A stretch of DNA of 64,000 nucleotides from Acidiluteibacter ferrifornacis (GCF_009909615.1 NZ_WWNE01000006.1:248001-312000); one strand, 5' to 3'. Counted from the first letter of the stretch, positions 18,901 to 26,247 are shown. Program-made: numbers and translations. The notes: generated by a model from the sequence alone, not told the origin.

Positions 18901-19283
18901 CCATTTAGAGTAATAGGATTTGTTGTAAATACATGCTCTTCTACAGCTCCAGGAATCTGAGGATTACTGCCAGTTGAAATATCTGTATTTGGAGGGTTAC
19001 ATGGCTTTGTACCACAAGTGGCACTAATATCTTTGATCGTGGGGTTACTCATAGTTGCGATACTAGTAACAACCCCAAAAGTGGGATAATTACTAACCCT
19101 AAGTATTTGATTACCGGTCAAAGGAATTCCGTTACAATCCCTATAAATTTTTACTGTAAAAATATATTGGTTACTCCCGTTACATTCCCAAGTAATTTCC
19201 CCTCCCATATAATGAGATGCATATAACGAATTAGAGAATATAGCGAAAACAAAAACTAAAGCAATTTTGTAGAAACTTTTCAT
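9915..19283 (-). CDS. Giant repeat protein with PKD domains and T9SS type B sorting domain
   Basis: A predicted surface or secreted protein of about 3122 residues. The start at 19283 is chosen because it begins a clear signal peptide (MKSFYKIALVFVFAIFSNSLYA); the frame stays open 88 codons further upstream, but that stretch looks non-coding. Residues 23-640 are a Bacteroidota cysteine-containing N-terminal module shared with the type A cargo at 7061. A PKD domain (about 640-726, with WNFGDGSG) is followed by 26 repeats of about 76-80 residues (727 to about 2948). The repeat consensus is DAGxDxxICxGxxxxIGGSPT, WSPxTGLSS, NPxANP, TTYTVxVTDxNGCTxTDQV. Two more PKD domains interrupt the array (about 2318-2404 and 2558-2645) and a degenerate one follows it. 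The last 90 residues are a gliding-motility/type B sorting domain (VFSPNGDGINDVF, IFNRWGEVVY, GWDGR, PGTYFYVI). It probably acts as an adhesin or matrix fibre, by inference. Confidence 0.88.
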   Translation of the reverse strand: MKSFYKIALVFVFAIFSNSLYASHYMGGEITWECNGSNQYIFTVKIYRDCNGIPLTGNQILRVSNYPTFGVVTSIATMSNPTIKDISATCGTKPCNPPNTDISTGSNPQIPGAVEEHVFTTNPITLNGVPGPDGWIFTWTGSTRNNAIDNLSNPGGAGMTLRAKMFAFNGQNANTCYDQSPKFSEAPASILCIGSPYTYNHNAEDPELDSLVYSWAQPLNSLSGRFVEGSVPANVGFVNGYSFNSPFPGTAQNPNNIPASLNTATGEISYQSFTSGEFVSVVRVESYRCGVKTAEIYRDIQTVLLGSCPANRAPVIVPPFQSTPGVNDSFRDTVKAGALVNFNLQAFDQFDALLNPTIDSVYVYASGRQFGANFTNPNAGCSTPPCAVFSQPMPAKGLVAVANSFSWQTTCDHIANNDGCVSSSNTYNFVIRAVDNSCPAPSQRIVTISITVLAEEVIKSPDIHCLDVKSNGDVELTWNQPIDTSNSFNAWMIFSSLNPNGPFTIVDSIFNYNTLNYTHVGAGANNAARYYYIRSRSGCNDAILTPAKDTLSTLFLNTTLDAANGCANLSWNQFNSLGSSGNYRIFRNGVQIGTTNSTTTTFCNPLNSCTGSINYRVQRDNSLVACQSSSNLFNFNYTAPDPVADFSFVASCSSLPVVFTDLSTVTSGVITSWSWNFGDGSGTSTQQNPSYTYSAAGTYNVTLTVTTNLNCTKTITKQVAVTNSPPVDAGINKSICVGGNVQIGGAPTTLAGNSVLWSPATGLSSTTAFNPTASPAVTTTYTVTVSDASACTSVDQVTVTVSNIPTANAGADKTICAGSNTVIGGSPTTNSSTATISWSPATGLSSTTAANPTANPTTTTTYTVVVSDGPNCTATDQVVVTVNPIPTANAGADKTICTGGSVVIGGSPTTTAGNTVTWSPATGLSSTSAFNPTANPSTTTTYTVTVRNSNGCTSTDQVVVTVNANAAANAGADKTICVGGNVAIGGSPTGSPGSNYAWSPSTGLSSTSVANPVASPSTTTNYTVLVTDVNGCTGTDQVRVTVNPSAFADAGPDKIICVGVGQPIGGSPTGNIGSTYLWSPSTGLSSATASNPTANPASTTIYTVLVTDANGCTGTDQVTVSIGAIPTVDAGADKTICIGSSTTIGGSPTGAAGSTFSWSPATGLSSVSVANPIANPTTTRIYTVVVTDAAGCTASDQVVVNVNPSPVISAGTDKSICPGGSIAIGGSPTSATGVSFSWSPAGTLSNSNVSNPIASPIVNTIYTVTVTDANGCTATDDVEVTINSVPTADAGADKIICDGKSTTIGGSPTGPAGASYAWSPATGLSSTSVSNPTANPTVTTDYTVTVTSGVGCSSTDIVRVTVNPNPTVDAGVDQVICNGSSVVIGGSPTSATAITFSWTPITGLNNASISNPVASPTTRTTYTVLVTDANGCTSTDQVVVDINASPVVSAGADQSICPGGSIAIGGSPTGPIGSTYTWSPSASLSNSTVSNPIASPLVNTIYTVTVTDANGCTATDDVEVTINALPSADAGTDKVICNGNTTTIGGSPTGPSGATYAWSPTTGLSSAIVSNPIANPTITTDYTVTVTSGVGCTSTDVVRVTVNPNPTVDAGADQTVCVGFSTPIGGSPTSPTATSFSWTPATTLSNATSSNPVATPLVTTTYTVVVTDVNGCTATDQVTVNVNQSPTVSAGPDQAICPGGSIAIGGSPTGPAGSSYSWSPSGTLSSSTVSNPIASPVVNTIYTVTVTDVNGCTATDDVEVTINPLPNADAGVDQTICNGKSTTIGGSPTGPIGATYSWSPSTGLSSTIVSNPTANPTVTTDYTVTVTSGAGCTSTDVVRVNVNPNPIVDAGSDQTICAGFSATIGGSPTSATATSFAWTPAATLNNPSLSNPTASPLTTTIYTVIATDGNGCTATDQVTVLVNQSPTVSAGADRAICIGGSAAIGGNPTGPAGSSYVWSPSATLSSSTVSNPIATPTTTTVYTVTVTDANGCVSTDDIEITVNPLPIVDAGSDQIICLGESAPIGGSPTGPAGSTYLWSPTTGLTNFVASNPSASPSVTTTYSVLVTDVNGCTASDQVTVTVNPLPTVSAGPDVFVCLNDTVTIGGAPTSPTGVSYAWSPASSLINPAVANPRAFPIVPTVYTVTVTDANGCTATDDVLVSINPLPTIDAGDSAYVCPGFSTQLQATGGLTYTWDPHPTLSNLNISNPLATPTASTTYYVTGFDANGCRSRDSVFVLYSPAVPTEAGADQTICLNDSVTLGGMPTSPLNTTYSWTPAAGLSNPNVANPKASPATTTKYYVMTTNDTCVGLDSVIVTVNPIITAAFSATTNCLNDTTIFTDLSSITGGTITNWSWDFGDASPLVTAQNPKHLYLTAGTFNVKLVVTSDMGCKDSITNVVTVHPNPSAEAGPDFTICSGDTVIIGGSPTGAPANTFAWSPNTGLSNPSIPNPNAFPTVTTKYFVTVTDANGCFGIDSMTITVNPLPVVDAGTDVTICEQEETQLTATGALNYTWTPVTGLSNAAIANPIANPIITTKYYVTGVDGNGCENIDSVTVFVNPRPVALFEADTVCQGAVTTFTDLSTVATGSIVDWNWDFGDGVGTSNSASPTYTYGNHGVFNVQLIVTSDLACSDTFNLNIQVDTLPLTDAGPDITYCFGDTAQINATGASSYIWTPATGLSNPTIANPKVFTTTTTTYTVVGIGANGCFKSDRITVTVNPLPVIDAGNDLAVCIGDTVILGGIPSGPVGAKYTWTPSTQLNFDTVQNPICSPLVTTMYYLEVEDGNACVAIDSILVTVNPLPVVDAGVDTVMCKGDIVQMQASGALTYAWSPIIGLSDPFIANPIAFPDTTTTYIVIGTDINGCFDRDTVVVEVFDVTISDIELCETESVRLSPVLSGDTTGITYLWSPSADLNNDTIKNPIANPLVTTKYFLEVRNALGCYDIDSMIVEVKPKPIADFELDFTPECEGLLTNIENRSINGIDYKWIVNGSLDTISGFEPLLDFTFNSVNSVTLIAQNQSCSDSIIKAVNIGNVDNYLELVQTNVFSPNGDGINDVFRINYKGDLANCVEVTIFNRWGEVVYTSNTEKSGWDGRTQSGEKAAPGTYFYVIQLQDAQVKGSVFLTR
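13503..15662 (-). repeat. Three tandem copies of a 720-bp higher-order repeat
   Basis: Repeats 7-15 of the giant protein form three exact 720-bp periods: 15662-14943, 14942-14223 and 14222-13503. In each period the first 80-residue unit carries SICPGGSIAIGGSPT and ends TDANGCTATDDVEVTIN, the second has IGGSPTGP...TTDYTVTVTSGVGC and ends VRVTVNPNP, and the third has IGGSPTSxTA.SFSWTP. For example GAAGTCGCTGTTG at 13660 recurs at 14380, and the homologous sequence recurs at 15100. Confidence 0.85.
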
Positions 19284-19326
19284 CAATTTGGTAGTAATTG
19301 AATAAATAAAATAATTGTTAAAAATA

Positions 19327-19334
19327 CAAAAATA
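19327..19334 (-). promoter_or_regulatory. Possible -7 box for the giant gene
   Basis: On the minus strand this reads TATTTTTG, matching TAnnTTTG. It lies about 44 nt upstream of the chosen start at 19283 and supports that start over the longer frame. No good -33 TTTG is seen at the usual distance. Confidence 0.4.
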
Positions 19335-19417
19335 TATACTTGGATGACGCAATAAATAGCAATTAGTTGCTTGACGTAGTAGGTAAGATTCACTTCGTGT
19401 GGAAATGTTCAAATCTG

Positions 19418-19425
19418 TATATTTG
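19418..19425 (+). promoter_or_regulatory. -7 box for the DUF5606 gene
   Basis: TATATTTG matches TAnnTTTG and lies 21 nt before the ATG at 19447. The -33 region has only TTCG at 19394. The position supports the ATG at 19447 as the true start. Confidence 0.5.
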
Positions 19426-19446
19426 CCAAAAATCATAACTAAAACA

Positions 19447-19980
19447 ATGGACATAAAAGGAATCATTTCAATTGCGGGAAAACCTGGCTTACATAAAGTC
19501 ATTTCACAGACAAAAAATGGACTAATCGCAGAATCATTAATCGACAATAAGCGATTTCCGGTTTATTCTAACCAACAGATTTCGGCCTTAGAAGACATCA
19601 GTATATATACTTACGAAGATGATGTTTTACTTTCAGAGGTTTTCCTGAAAATATATGAAATGGAAGATGGAAAAGAAACCATCAACCATAAATCATCTGC
19701 AAATGATTTATCTGCTCATTTAGAAAAAGTATTACCCAACTTTGATAAAGAAAGAGTTTATGCGTCTGACATTAAAAAGATTATGCAATGGTACAATTTG
19801 TTGCATAAGAACAACTTATTGAAAGTTGAAGTAAACGAAAAAACTCCCTCTTCCGAAGATGAAGATAAAGAAGTAGAAAAACCTGCATCAAAGAAAAAAG
19901 CCACGACAAAAAAAGCCTCCGCTACCAAGAAAGCTACTTCTGATAAAGAAAAAACTACAGCAACTAAGAAGAAAAAGTAA
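19447..19980 (+). CDS. DUF5606 protein with Lys/Ala-rich tail
   Basis: A 177-residue protein of the Bacteroidota DUF5606 family. The start is placed at MDIKGIISIAGKPGLHKV because this is the conserved family beginning and a promoter -7 box lies just upstream; an in-frame extension to 19399 would include the promoter. The conserved domain covers about residues 1-130 (FPVYSNQQISALEDISIYT, VLPNFDKERVYASDIKKIMQWY). The last 40 residues are highly basic and low complexity (KKKATTKKASATKKATS, ending TATKKKK), resembling histone H1-like tails. The molecular function is unknown. It lies directly upstream of the oligopeptidase gene (38 nt) and probably shares a transcript with it and purB. Confidence 0.85.
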   Translation: MDIKGIISIAGKPGLHKVISQTKNGLIAESLIDNKRFPVYSNQQISALEDISIYTYEDDVLLSEVFLKIYEMEDGKETINHKSSANDLSAHLEKVLPNFDKERVYASDIKKIMQWYNLLHKNNLLKVEVNEKTPSSEDEDKEVEKPASKKKATTKKASATKKATSDKEKTTATKKKK

Positions 19981-20018
19981 TTCCCTTTTTCAAATCTTTT
20001 TGCTAGGAACTTATACTT

Positions 20019-21731
20019 ATGAAAAATACCAATGATTTGACAAGACGTTTCTTGCCAAACGACTTTTCTATTTCCAACTGGGACTCTATTTCTCCATACT
20101 TTGAGGAGTTACTCTCTAGAGAGCTTAATTCTTTGCAAGACTTAGAAAGTTGGTTAAAAGACAAAAGTGAACTGGATGCTTTTCTGGAAGAAGATATGGC
20201 CTGGCGGTATATTAAAATGAATATCGATACCAGAGATCCACTTCTTCAAGAGCGATTTAATTTTTTTGTGCAAGAAATCAATCCAAGAATTGCTCCTATC
20301 AACAACCAATTAGAGCGCAAACTTCTGGCATCTAAGCACCGCAATGAGCTTGACCATTCAAAATACTTTATTCTGATTCGAGGAATTCAAAAAAGTGTGG
20401 AACTTTTTCGAGAAAAAAATATTCCAATCTTAACTCGTCTAGAACAAAAGTCGCAAGAATTTGGAGCAATTTCTGCAGCCATGTCTGTTGTGATTGAAGG
20501 TCAAAAAATGACCCTGCAAAGGGCAGCAAAATTGTTTGAAGAAACAGATCGATCTTTGCGACAAAAAGCATTTGAAAAAATCAGCACTAGAAGACTTCAA
20601 GACAAAGACCGATTAAATCAACTCTACAGTGAACTAATTAAAGATAGAAACCAAGTTGCCATAAACGCTGATTACAGTAATTATCGCGATTATATGTTCG
20701 ATGCTTTAGGTCGTTTTGACTATAGCCCACAAGACTGTTTTGACTTTCATGAAAGTATCGAAAAAGTAGTGATGCCTTACATTATAGACATAGATATTGA
20801 ACGAAAAAAGCAGCTCGGGTTATCAGAATTGAGACCTTGGGACAAAAGTGTTGATTTGACTGGGAAAGCACCTCTTATTCCATTTAAAGATAGTGTTGAA
20901 TTAGTAAAAAAGTCAATTGAGGTATTTGACCAGCTTGATCCTTTTTTTGGAGATTGCTTAAAAACGATGGACCAATTGGGCTATCTGGATTTAGAATCAA
21001 AAGAAGGAAAAGCACCTGGTGGGTTTAATTATCCGCTCTACGAAAGTGGAATACCTTTTATCTACATGAATGCTGTTGGCACCTTTAGAGATATGGTAAC
21101 GATGATGCACGAAGGTGGTCATGCTATCCATTCTTTTTTAATGGCTAAACTTGAATTAGTCGATTTTCAAAACACTCCTTCTGAAGTAGCCGAGTTAGCC
21201 TCCATGAGTATGGAACTAATGAGTATGGACCACTGGGATGTATTCTTTGAAAACCAAGAAGATTTAAATCGAGCTAAAAAAGAACAACTAATTGGTGTGC
21301 TTACGACCTTACCTTGGGTAGCTACTATTGACGAATTCCAACATTGGGTATACGAAAACCCCACTCATTCTATTGATGAGAGAACGGAGAATTGGAATAG
21401 AATCAATGCAAAATTTTCAAGCCCTATAACCGATTGGACAGGATGGGAAGAAGCAAGAAACAATGCTTGGCAACGACAATTACACCTATACGAAGTACCT
21501 TTTTATTACATTGAATACGGAATGGCTCAATTAGGCGCTATTGCAGTATGGAGAAACTATCGAACCAACCCTAAAAAAGGACTAGAGCAATACCAAGCAG
21601 CGTTAAAACTAGGGTATACTAAATCGATTGGCGAGATTTATGAGGCTGCAGGGATTAAGTTTGACTTTTCAAAAGAATATGTAAAAGAGTTGATTGAATT
21701 CGTAATCAATGAATTGAAATCAATAGATTAA
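20019..21731 (+). CDS. pepF: M3 family oligoendopeptidase
   Basis: A cytoplasmic zinc metallopeptidase of the M3B (oligoendopeptidase F) type with 570 residues, a normal length. The zinc site is HEGGH at residues 364-368 in MVTMMHEGGHAIHSFLMA. The third ligand is in the following helix around SEVAELASMSMEL. The C-terminal region (AQLGAIAVWRNYRTNPKKGLEQYQAAL) is typical of the family. It cleaves short peptides of roughly 5-20 residues. No signal peptide is present. It sits between the DUF5606 gene and purB on the same strand, with 38-nt and 22-nt gaps, indicating an operon. The gene symbol is by family only. Confidence 0.88.
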   Translation: MKNTNDLTRRFLPNDFSISNWDSISPYFEELLSRELNSLQDLESWLKDKSELDAFLEEDMAWRYIKMNIDTRDPLLQERFNFFVQEINPRIAPINNQLERKLLASKHRNELDHSKYFILIRGIQKSVELFREKNIPILTRLEQKSQEFGAISAAMSVVIEGQKMTLQRAAKLFEETDRSLRQKAFEKISTRRLQDKDRLNQLYSELIKDRNQVAINADYSNYRDYMFDALGRFDYSPQDCFDFHESIEKVVMPYIIDIDIERKKQLGLSELRPWDKSVDLTGKAPLIPFKDSVELVKKSIEVFDQLDPFFGDCLKTMDQLGYLDLESKEGKAPGGFNYPLYESGIPFIYMNAVGTFRDMVTMMHEGGHAIHSFLMAKLELVDFQNTPSEVAELASMSMELMSMDHWDVFFENQEDLNRAKKEQLIGVLTTLPWVATIDEFQHWVYENPTHSIDERTENWNRINAKFSSPITDWTGWEEARNNAWQRQLHLYEVPFYYIEYGMAQLGAIAVWRNYRTNPKKGLEQYQAALKLGYTKSIGEIYEAAGIKFDFSKEYVKELIEFVINELKSID

Positions 21732-21753
21732 TATAACCATCCAAAATAAAACA

Positions 21754-23097
21754 ATGGATTTTAACAACTTAAATGCTATATCTCCTATAGATGGTAGATA
21801 TAGAAGACATACTGAAAGTATAGAAAAATACTTTTCAGAAGCGGCGTTGATTCGTTATAGAATTCTAGTAGAAGTAGAATATTTTATTGCACTTTGCGAA
21901 CTACCTCTTCCCGAATTAAAAAATGTAGACTCCTCGATTTATCCTCAATTAAGAGCACTATACACTGATTTTAAAAACTCTGATGCGCAACGCGTTAAAG
22001 ACATTGAGAAGATCACTAATCACGATGTAAAGGCAGTTGAGTATTTTATTAAAGAGAAAATAGACAGTTGGGGACTTGGCAACAGCACGGAATTCATCCA
22101 TTTTGGATTGACATCACAAGACATCAATAACACCTCTATTCCATTATCATTGAAACATGCAGTTGAGGAAGTTATTATCCCAGAGCTAGAAACTACTATC
22201 CAACAATTGAATCAACTTTCTGATGATTGGTCTGCTATCCCATTATTGGCAAGAACTCACGGTCAACCTGCTTCCCCTACTCGTTTAGGTAAAGAAATTT
22301 ATGTTTTTGTCGAGAGATTACAAATTCAATTGAATCAATTAAAAAGTATCCCTTTTTCAGCCAAATTTGGTGGAGCTACTGGTAATTTTAATGCCCATCA
22401 AGTCGCTTATCCGATGATAAATTGGAGAGACTTTGCCAACAACTTTGTAGATAACGGCTTAAAATTAAAACGTTCCCAAACCACTACACAAATAGAGCAT
22501 TACGATAATTTAGCAGCCTTATTCGATGCCACCAAAAGAATCAATAACATTTTGATTGATCTGGACAGAGACATTTGGACCTATATTTCAATGGATTACT
22601 TTAAACAGGTTATTAAAGCAGGAGAGATTGGTTCTTCAGCAATGCCTCATAAAGTTAACCCCATCGACTTTGAAAACTCCGAAGGAAATCTTGGTATTGC
22701 CAATGCGATTTTTGAGCATTTATCTGCAAAACTCCCAATCAGCAGGCTGCAAAGAGACTTAACAGACAGCACAGTTCTAAGAAATGTGGGGGTTCCATTT
22801 GGTCATACTCTAATTGCGTTAAAATCATTACAAAAAGGGTTGGGCAAGCTCATTATTAATGAAGAAAAAATAAGGCAAGACTTAGAAAATAATTGGGCTG
22901 TAGTGGCAGAAGCCATACAAACTGTACTGAGGAGAGAAGGTTTTCCAAAACCATATGAAGCTCTAAAAGAATTGACCAGAACCAATGAAAAAATCACTGC
23001 AGAATCCATCAGCCAATTTATTGAAACGCTAAATATTTCTAATGAAATCAAGAAGGAGTTAAAACAAATTTCTCCGTATAATTATACAGGGATTTAG
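21754..23097 (+). CDS. purB: Adenylosuccinate lyase
   Basis: PurB acts twice in purine synthesis, releasing fumarate from SAICAR and from adenylosuccinate. The protein has 447 residues. The fumarase/aspartase superfamily signature GSSAMPHKVNPIDFENSEG lies around residue 294, with the flexible catalytic serine loop in GSSAMP. Further conserved blocks are HFGLTSQDINNT (about 110-121) and ARTHGQPASPTRLG (about 167-180). Length and order fit the E. coli-like PurB subgroup. It is the last gene of the DUF5606-pepF-purB run and is followed by a terminator. Confidence 0.95.
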   Translation: MDFNNLNAISPIDGRYRRHTESIEKYFSEAALIRYRILVEVEYFIALCELPLPELKNVDSSIYPQLRALYTDFKNSDAQRVKDIEKITNHDVKAVEYFIKEKIDSWGLGNSTEFIHFGLTSQDINNTSIPLSLKHAVEEVIIPELETTIQQLNQLSDDWSAIPLLARTHGQPASPTRLGKEIYVFVERLQIQLNQLKSIPFSAKFGGATGNFNAHQVAYPMINWRDFANNFVDNGLKLKRSQTTTQIEHYDNLAALFDATKRINNILIDLDRDIWTYISMDYFKQVIKAGEIGSSAMPHKVNPIDFENSEGNLGIANAIFEHLSAKLPISRLQRDLTDSTVLRNVGVPFGHTLIALKSLQKGLGKLIINEEKIRQDLENNWAVVAEAIQTVLRREGFPKPYEALKELTRTNEKITAESISQFIETLNISNEIKKELKQISPYNYTGI

Positions 23098-23117
23098 GAA
23101 AAACCCACAAATAAATT

Positions 23118-23148
23118 AAAAGGAGTTTATTATCAAGCTCCTTTTTTT
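23118..23148 (+). terminator. Rho-independent terminator after purB
   Basis: AAAGGAG pairs with CTCCTTT around a loop of about 12 nt and is followed by a T tract. It isolates purB from the P-loop gene that starts at 23220. Confidence 0.7.
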
Positions 23149-23219
23149 ATGCTAGTCTATTAAAAAAAAATATCAACCAACCAAAATTTCATAATTTAAC
23201 ATCCTGAATAACCAATAAT

Positions 23220-26200
23220 ATGCAGGATAACTTTAATGATACAGACGAGCAAATAGAATCCAAATTCTTCCCTGCTCTATTTTCTTTTTTTGAAAATGAA
23301 ATCGCTTTGCAGATAAAGTTTGTAAAAGATGCTGAAAACATCTATTCCAACTTTTCAAGCCGGCTAACTGGTGATAGTAAACGACAAGAAGAACTTAGGG
23401 TGATAAAGGAAATCAACAACACCAACAATCACTTATACAAACTTTTAGGAACTTACTATCCAGAAAAAAAAGAAAATGGATTTGCAGAGGATTTTAAGTC
23501 ATATATCAATTTTTGTAATCAAGAGTTAAAGCAGATTCCAGAGAAAATTTCAATTCCCGAAAAAGAAGAAAGGTTTCATATTTTACCGGCTGATTCAGCT
23601 GCCATAAAGTTTAAAAAGCCATTTAAAAGCTTTTTTAGAACTGTTTCTAATATCCCAATAAAAATTGGCGACATATTTAGGTCTGAGAAAAAAAGAGAGA
23701 AATTGTGGCTTCATGATGTTCCTGTTAGAGGATTATACGCCTACTATTTTGAATTCCAACTGCCCTATTCTTTAATAGAAGAATACACACGATTACTGTC
23801 ATCGAGAACGCAAACCATAGACCAAGTTTGGAAAATTGACCAATTCATCAATCAACAAATCGCTATTTTTAATAAGGAAGAGATAACGATCGATGAATTA
23901 AAGAAGTTAGTGGCCGATAGAATTGCTCCTTCTAATTTCCAGACCATTTATGACGAATTAAACCAACTGGGGGAGCTGCTCAAAAGGGAAATCAAACATA
24001 AACTGCAAATCCAAACTAAGGAATATAGATATACTTTTGATAGGGTTGGAACCATGGAAATTCCTTTTTCTGAATTTTCAGATTCTAAAATTCAGAGTAA
24101 AAGTTCTGCACTTCATCTCAATTATTTGAGAGTTAGCAATGGCTGGAAAAATACACTTTTCGCCATGTTGGATGACTTTCAGTTGGATTTAGAACTCTAT
24201 AATATTGTATATGCAGGGCTTCAGCAGCATGAATTGCTTAGAAATAGTTGTGTCACTAGAATCGACAACAATCTAGTCGCCCAAATTTCAGATATCGAGC
24301 AGCAACTGCAAAAATTAAAAGATTGTATTACCAATTGTGAGCAATACCAAGGGGATAAATTTGCTGGGTTTCTAAACAGTGAAAAAGAAAAACTCAATTC
24401 TATTCTCACCAGTCAAATTATTCCCGATACGATAGAAAAGCTTTACAGTCAGAACATCCCTTATTTAATCGAGCGGCTAGAAACAAAAATAAAAACAGAG
24501 GTAGACAAAATTCAGCCTCAACGTATTATTTCAGGCTCTGCTCAATACGATCGAGCTTTCAAAAAGAATGAATTGGAACACTTTGATCCGAAAGAGTTGG
24601 TGCAACTAGAAACCTACCCAAAGTTTGTTAGTAGCAACAAAGATTTAAAATCTAGTGTACTCGAAAAGCTGGAAGGAATTCGAATCGCAATAAGTGACAT
24701 CAACAGTATTGTGGCTTATAACTTGGATTCTGCAATCACCTATTCAAATGATGGAAAACCATTCAATGAAGTACAAGCATTAGCCTTGGAAGGAATGGAA
24801 AGGAGTATTGCCAAAACAGAAGAAATCAAAAATAATCTAATTGGAATAAGTTTAAGTATTGTTTCCAAATTAGACCAATCCATAGACGACCTAAATCGCG
24901 AACTGGACCGTTTGACAAAAAATGAAAACATTCTAAACCTTAGGATTTCACTAGCTAAAGCTAAAGCATTGAGGCACACTCAAAACTATAAACAAATAGT
25001 TTTCGAGTTTGTCAAAAAATACTTCGCCAAATCCAAAGCTTTCGCAATTGTATATTGGGGAAAAGCCAAAGTATTGTACGAACAAGGTTTAAAGTATTTT
25101 GGATTGAATGAAAAGAAAGTGCGAATTAGTGCAGAATTAGCTGACTTTTTAAGTGATACAGACAAGGCAATTCAACAACTTCCTTATGTGTATCAGCGAT
25201 TATATAGAGTAGAACCAATTGACGATGATAGCTTTTTTGTAGGTAGAACCTCCGAACTCCAGTCGCTAAGCACCTCTTTCAATAATTGGCAAGTTGGTAA
25301 GTATTCCTCTACGGTAATAACAGGGGAAAAAGGTAGCGGATCAAGCACATTGATTAATTTTTTCTTAAAAAATCCGATTAATATTCCTGTACACCGAATT
25401 AAGATCAAGCAGACAATGCATCAGAAAAAGGAATTGATTGTATTCTTCAATGAATTTATGAACACTAATGCTAAGACGTTTGATGAACTAATAGAGCAAT
25501 TGATTGAAAAACACAGCAACTCTTTAATCATTATAGAAGATATTAACTACCTATTTCTAAAAAAGGTAAATGGTTTCGATGCTTTAAAAAGCTATTTAGA
25601 ATTAATTTCTAAAACAGGTAAATACATCTATTGGATAAACAGCTGTAAATTGTATGCATGGCAGTTTTTGAACAAATCAATTCGAATTGAATCCTACTAC
25701 AGGAATGTATTAAAAATGAGCAAGATTGATGAAAACCAAATCAACAAAATCATTATTAACCGCCACCGTGTAAGTGGGTACAATATCTTATTTGAAGAAG
25801 GAGAGATGGTTTCCTCTCAGAATAAATTCAACAAATTGAATGAACTAGAGAAGCAAGAATACCTTCGAAAAGCATTTTTCAAAGAATTAAATAAGTTTTC
25901 AGATAGTAACATCAGTATTGCATTATTGTATTGGTTGCGTTCTACAAAAAAGGTAGAAAATAATACCATATACATCGGGAAGCTATCAGGGTTTGATTTT
26001 TCTTTTTTAAACAATCTAGAAAAACAAAGCATTCATACCCTACACGCAATGATTATACATGAAAATATAGGAATTGAAGAGCATGCCGCTTTATTTAACC
26101 ACTCTCTGGAGCAAAGTCGTTTGGACTTAATTATACTAGAAGATAGAGGTATTATCATTAAAAACAGCGAAGGATTGTACCATATTAATCAACTCCTATT

Positions 26201-26246
26201 CAGACAAGTAGTCAACCTATTAAAAAACCTAAATATCATCCACTAA
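23220..26246 (+). CDS. Large coiled-coil/P-loop NTPase-like protein upstream of mscS
   Basis: A 1008-residue cytoplasmic protein that I do not recognise as a named family. Residues 1 to about 650 are predominantly helical and charged, with coiled-coil-like stretches (for example SKLDQSIDDLNRELDRLTKN) and no membrane segment. From about residue 665 there is an AAA/STAND- or ORC-like module: SFFVGRTSELQSL, then the P-loop position TGEKGSGSSTLI (701-712) and a Walker B-like LIIIEDINYLF. The final 150 residues look like a winged-helix tail (LLYWLRSTKKV, NHSLEQSRLDLIILEDRGII). Unusually, the invariant Walker A lysine is replaced: the loop reads GSGSST where GSGKST is expected. The MscS gene starts one base after the stop, so the two proteins are very likely made together. 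Role unknown; a regulator or partner of the channel is an inference. Confidence 0.7.
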   Translation: MQDNFNDTDEQIESKFFPALFSFFENEIALQIKFVKDAENIYSNFSSRLTGDSKRQEELRVIKEINNTNNHLYKLLGTYYPEKKENGFAEDFKSYINFCNQELKQIPEKISIPEKEERFHILPADSAAIKFKKPFKSFFRTVSNIPIKIGDIFRSEKKREKLWLHDVPVRGLYAYYFEFQLPYSLIEEYTRLLSSRTQTIDQVWKIDQFINQQIAIFNKEEITIDELKKLVADRIAPSNFQTIYDELNQLGELLKREIKHKLQIQTKEYRYTFDRVGTMEIPFSEFSDSKIQSKSSALHLNYLRVSNGWKNTLFAMLDDFQLDLELYNIVYAGLQQHELLRNSCVTRIDNNLVAQISDIEQQLQKLKDCITNCEQYQGDKFAGFLNSEKEKLNSILTSQIIPDTIEKLYSQNIPYLIERLETKIKTEVDKIQPQRIISGSAQYDRAFKKNELEHFDPKELVQLETYPKFVSSNKDLKSSVLEKLEGIRIAISDINSIVAYNLDSAITYSNDGKPFNEVQALALEGMERSIAKTEEIKNNLIGISLSIVSKLDQSIDDLNRELDRLTKNENILNLRISLAKAKALRHTQNYKQIVFEFVKKYFAKSKAFAIVYWGKAKVLYEQGLKYFGLNEKKVRISAELADFLSDTDKAIQQLPYVYQRLYRVEPIDDDSFFVGRTSELQSLSTSFNNWQVGKYSSTVITGEKGSGSSTLINFFLKNPINIPVHRIKIKQTMHQKKELIVFFNEFMNTNAKTFDELIEQLIEKHSNSLIIIEDINYLFLKKVNGFDALKSYLELISKTGKYIYWINSCKLYAWQFLNKSIRIESYYRNVLKMSKIDENQINKIIINRHRVSGYNILFEEGEMVSSQNKFNKLNELEKQEYLRKAFFKELNKFSDSNISIALLYWLRSTKKVENNTIYIGKLSGFDFSFLNNLEKQSIHTLHAMIIHENIGIEEHAALFNHSLEQSRLDLIILEDRGIIIKNSEGLYHINQLLFRQVVNLLKNLNIIH

Positions 26247-26247
26247 T

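Noticed and set aside
19284-19547. 88-codon N-terminal extension of the giant protein
   Set aside because: The extension is non-secretory, crosses the divergent promoter region and overlaps the DUF5606 gene; the signal peptide starts at 19283.
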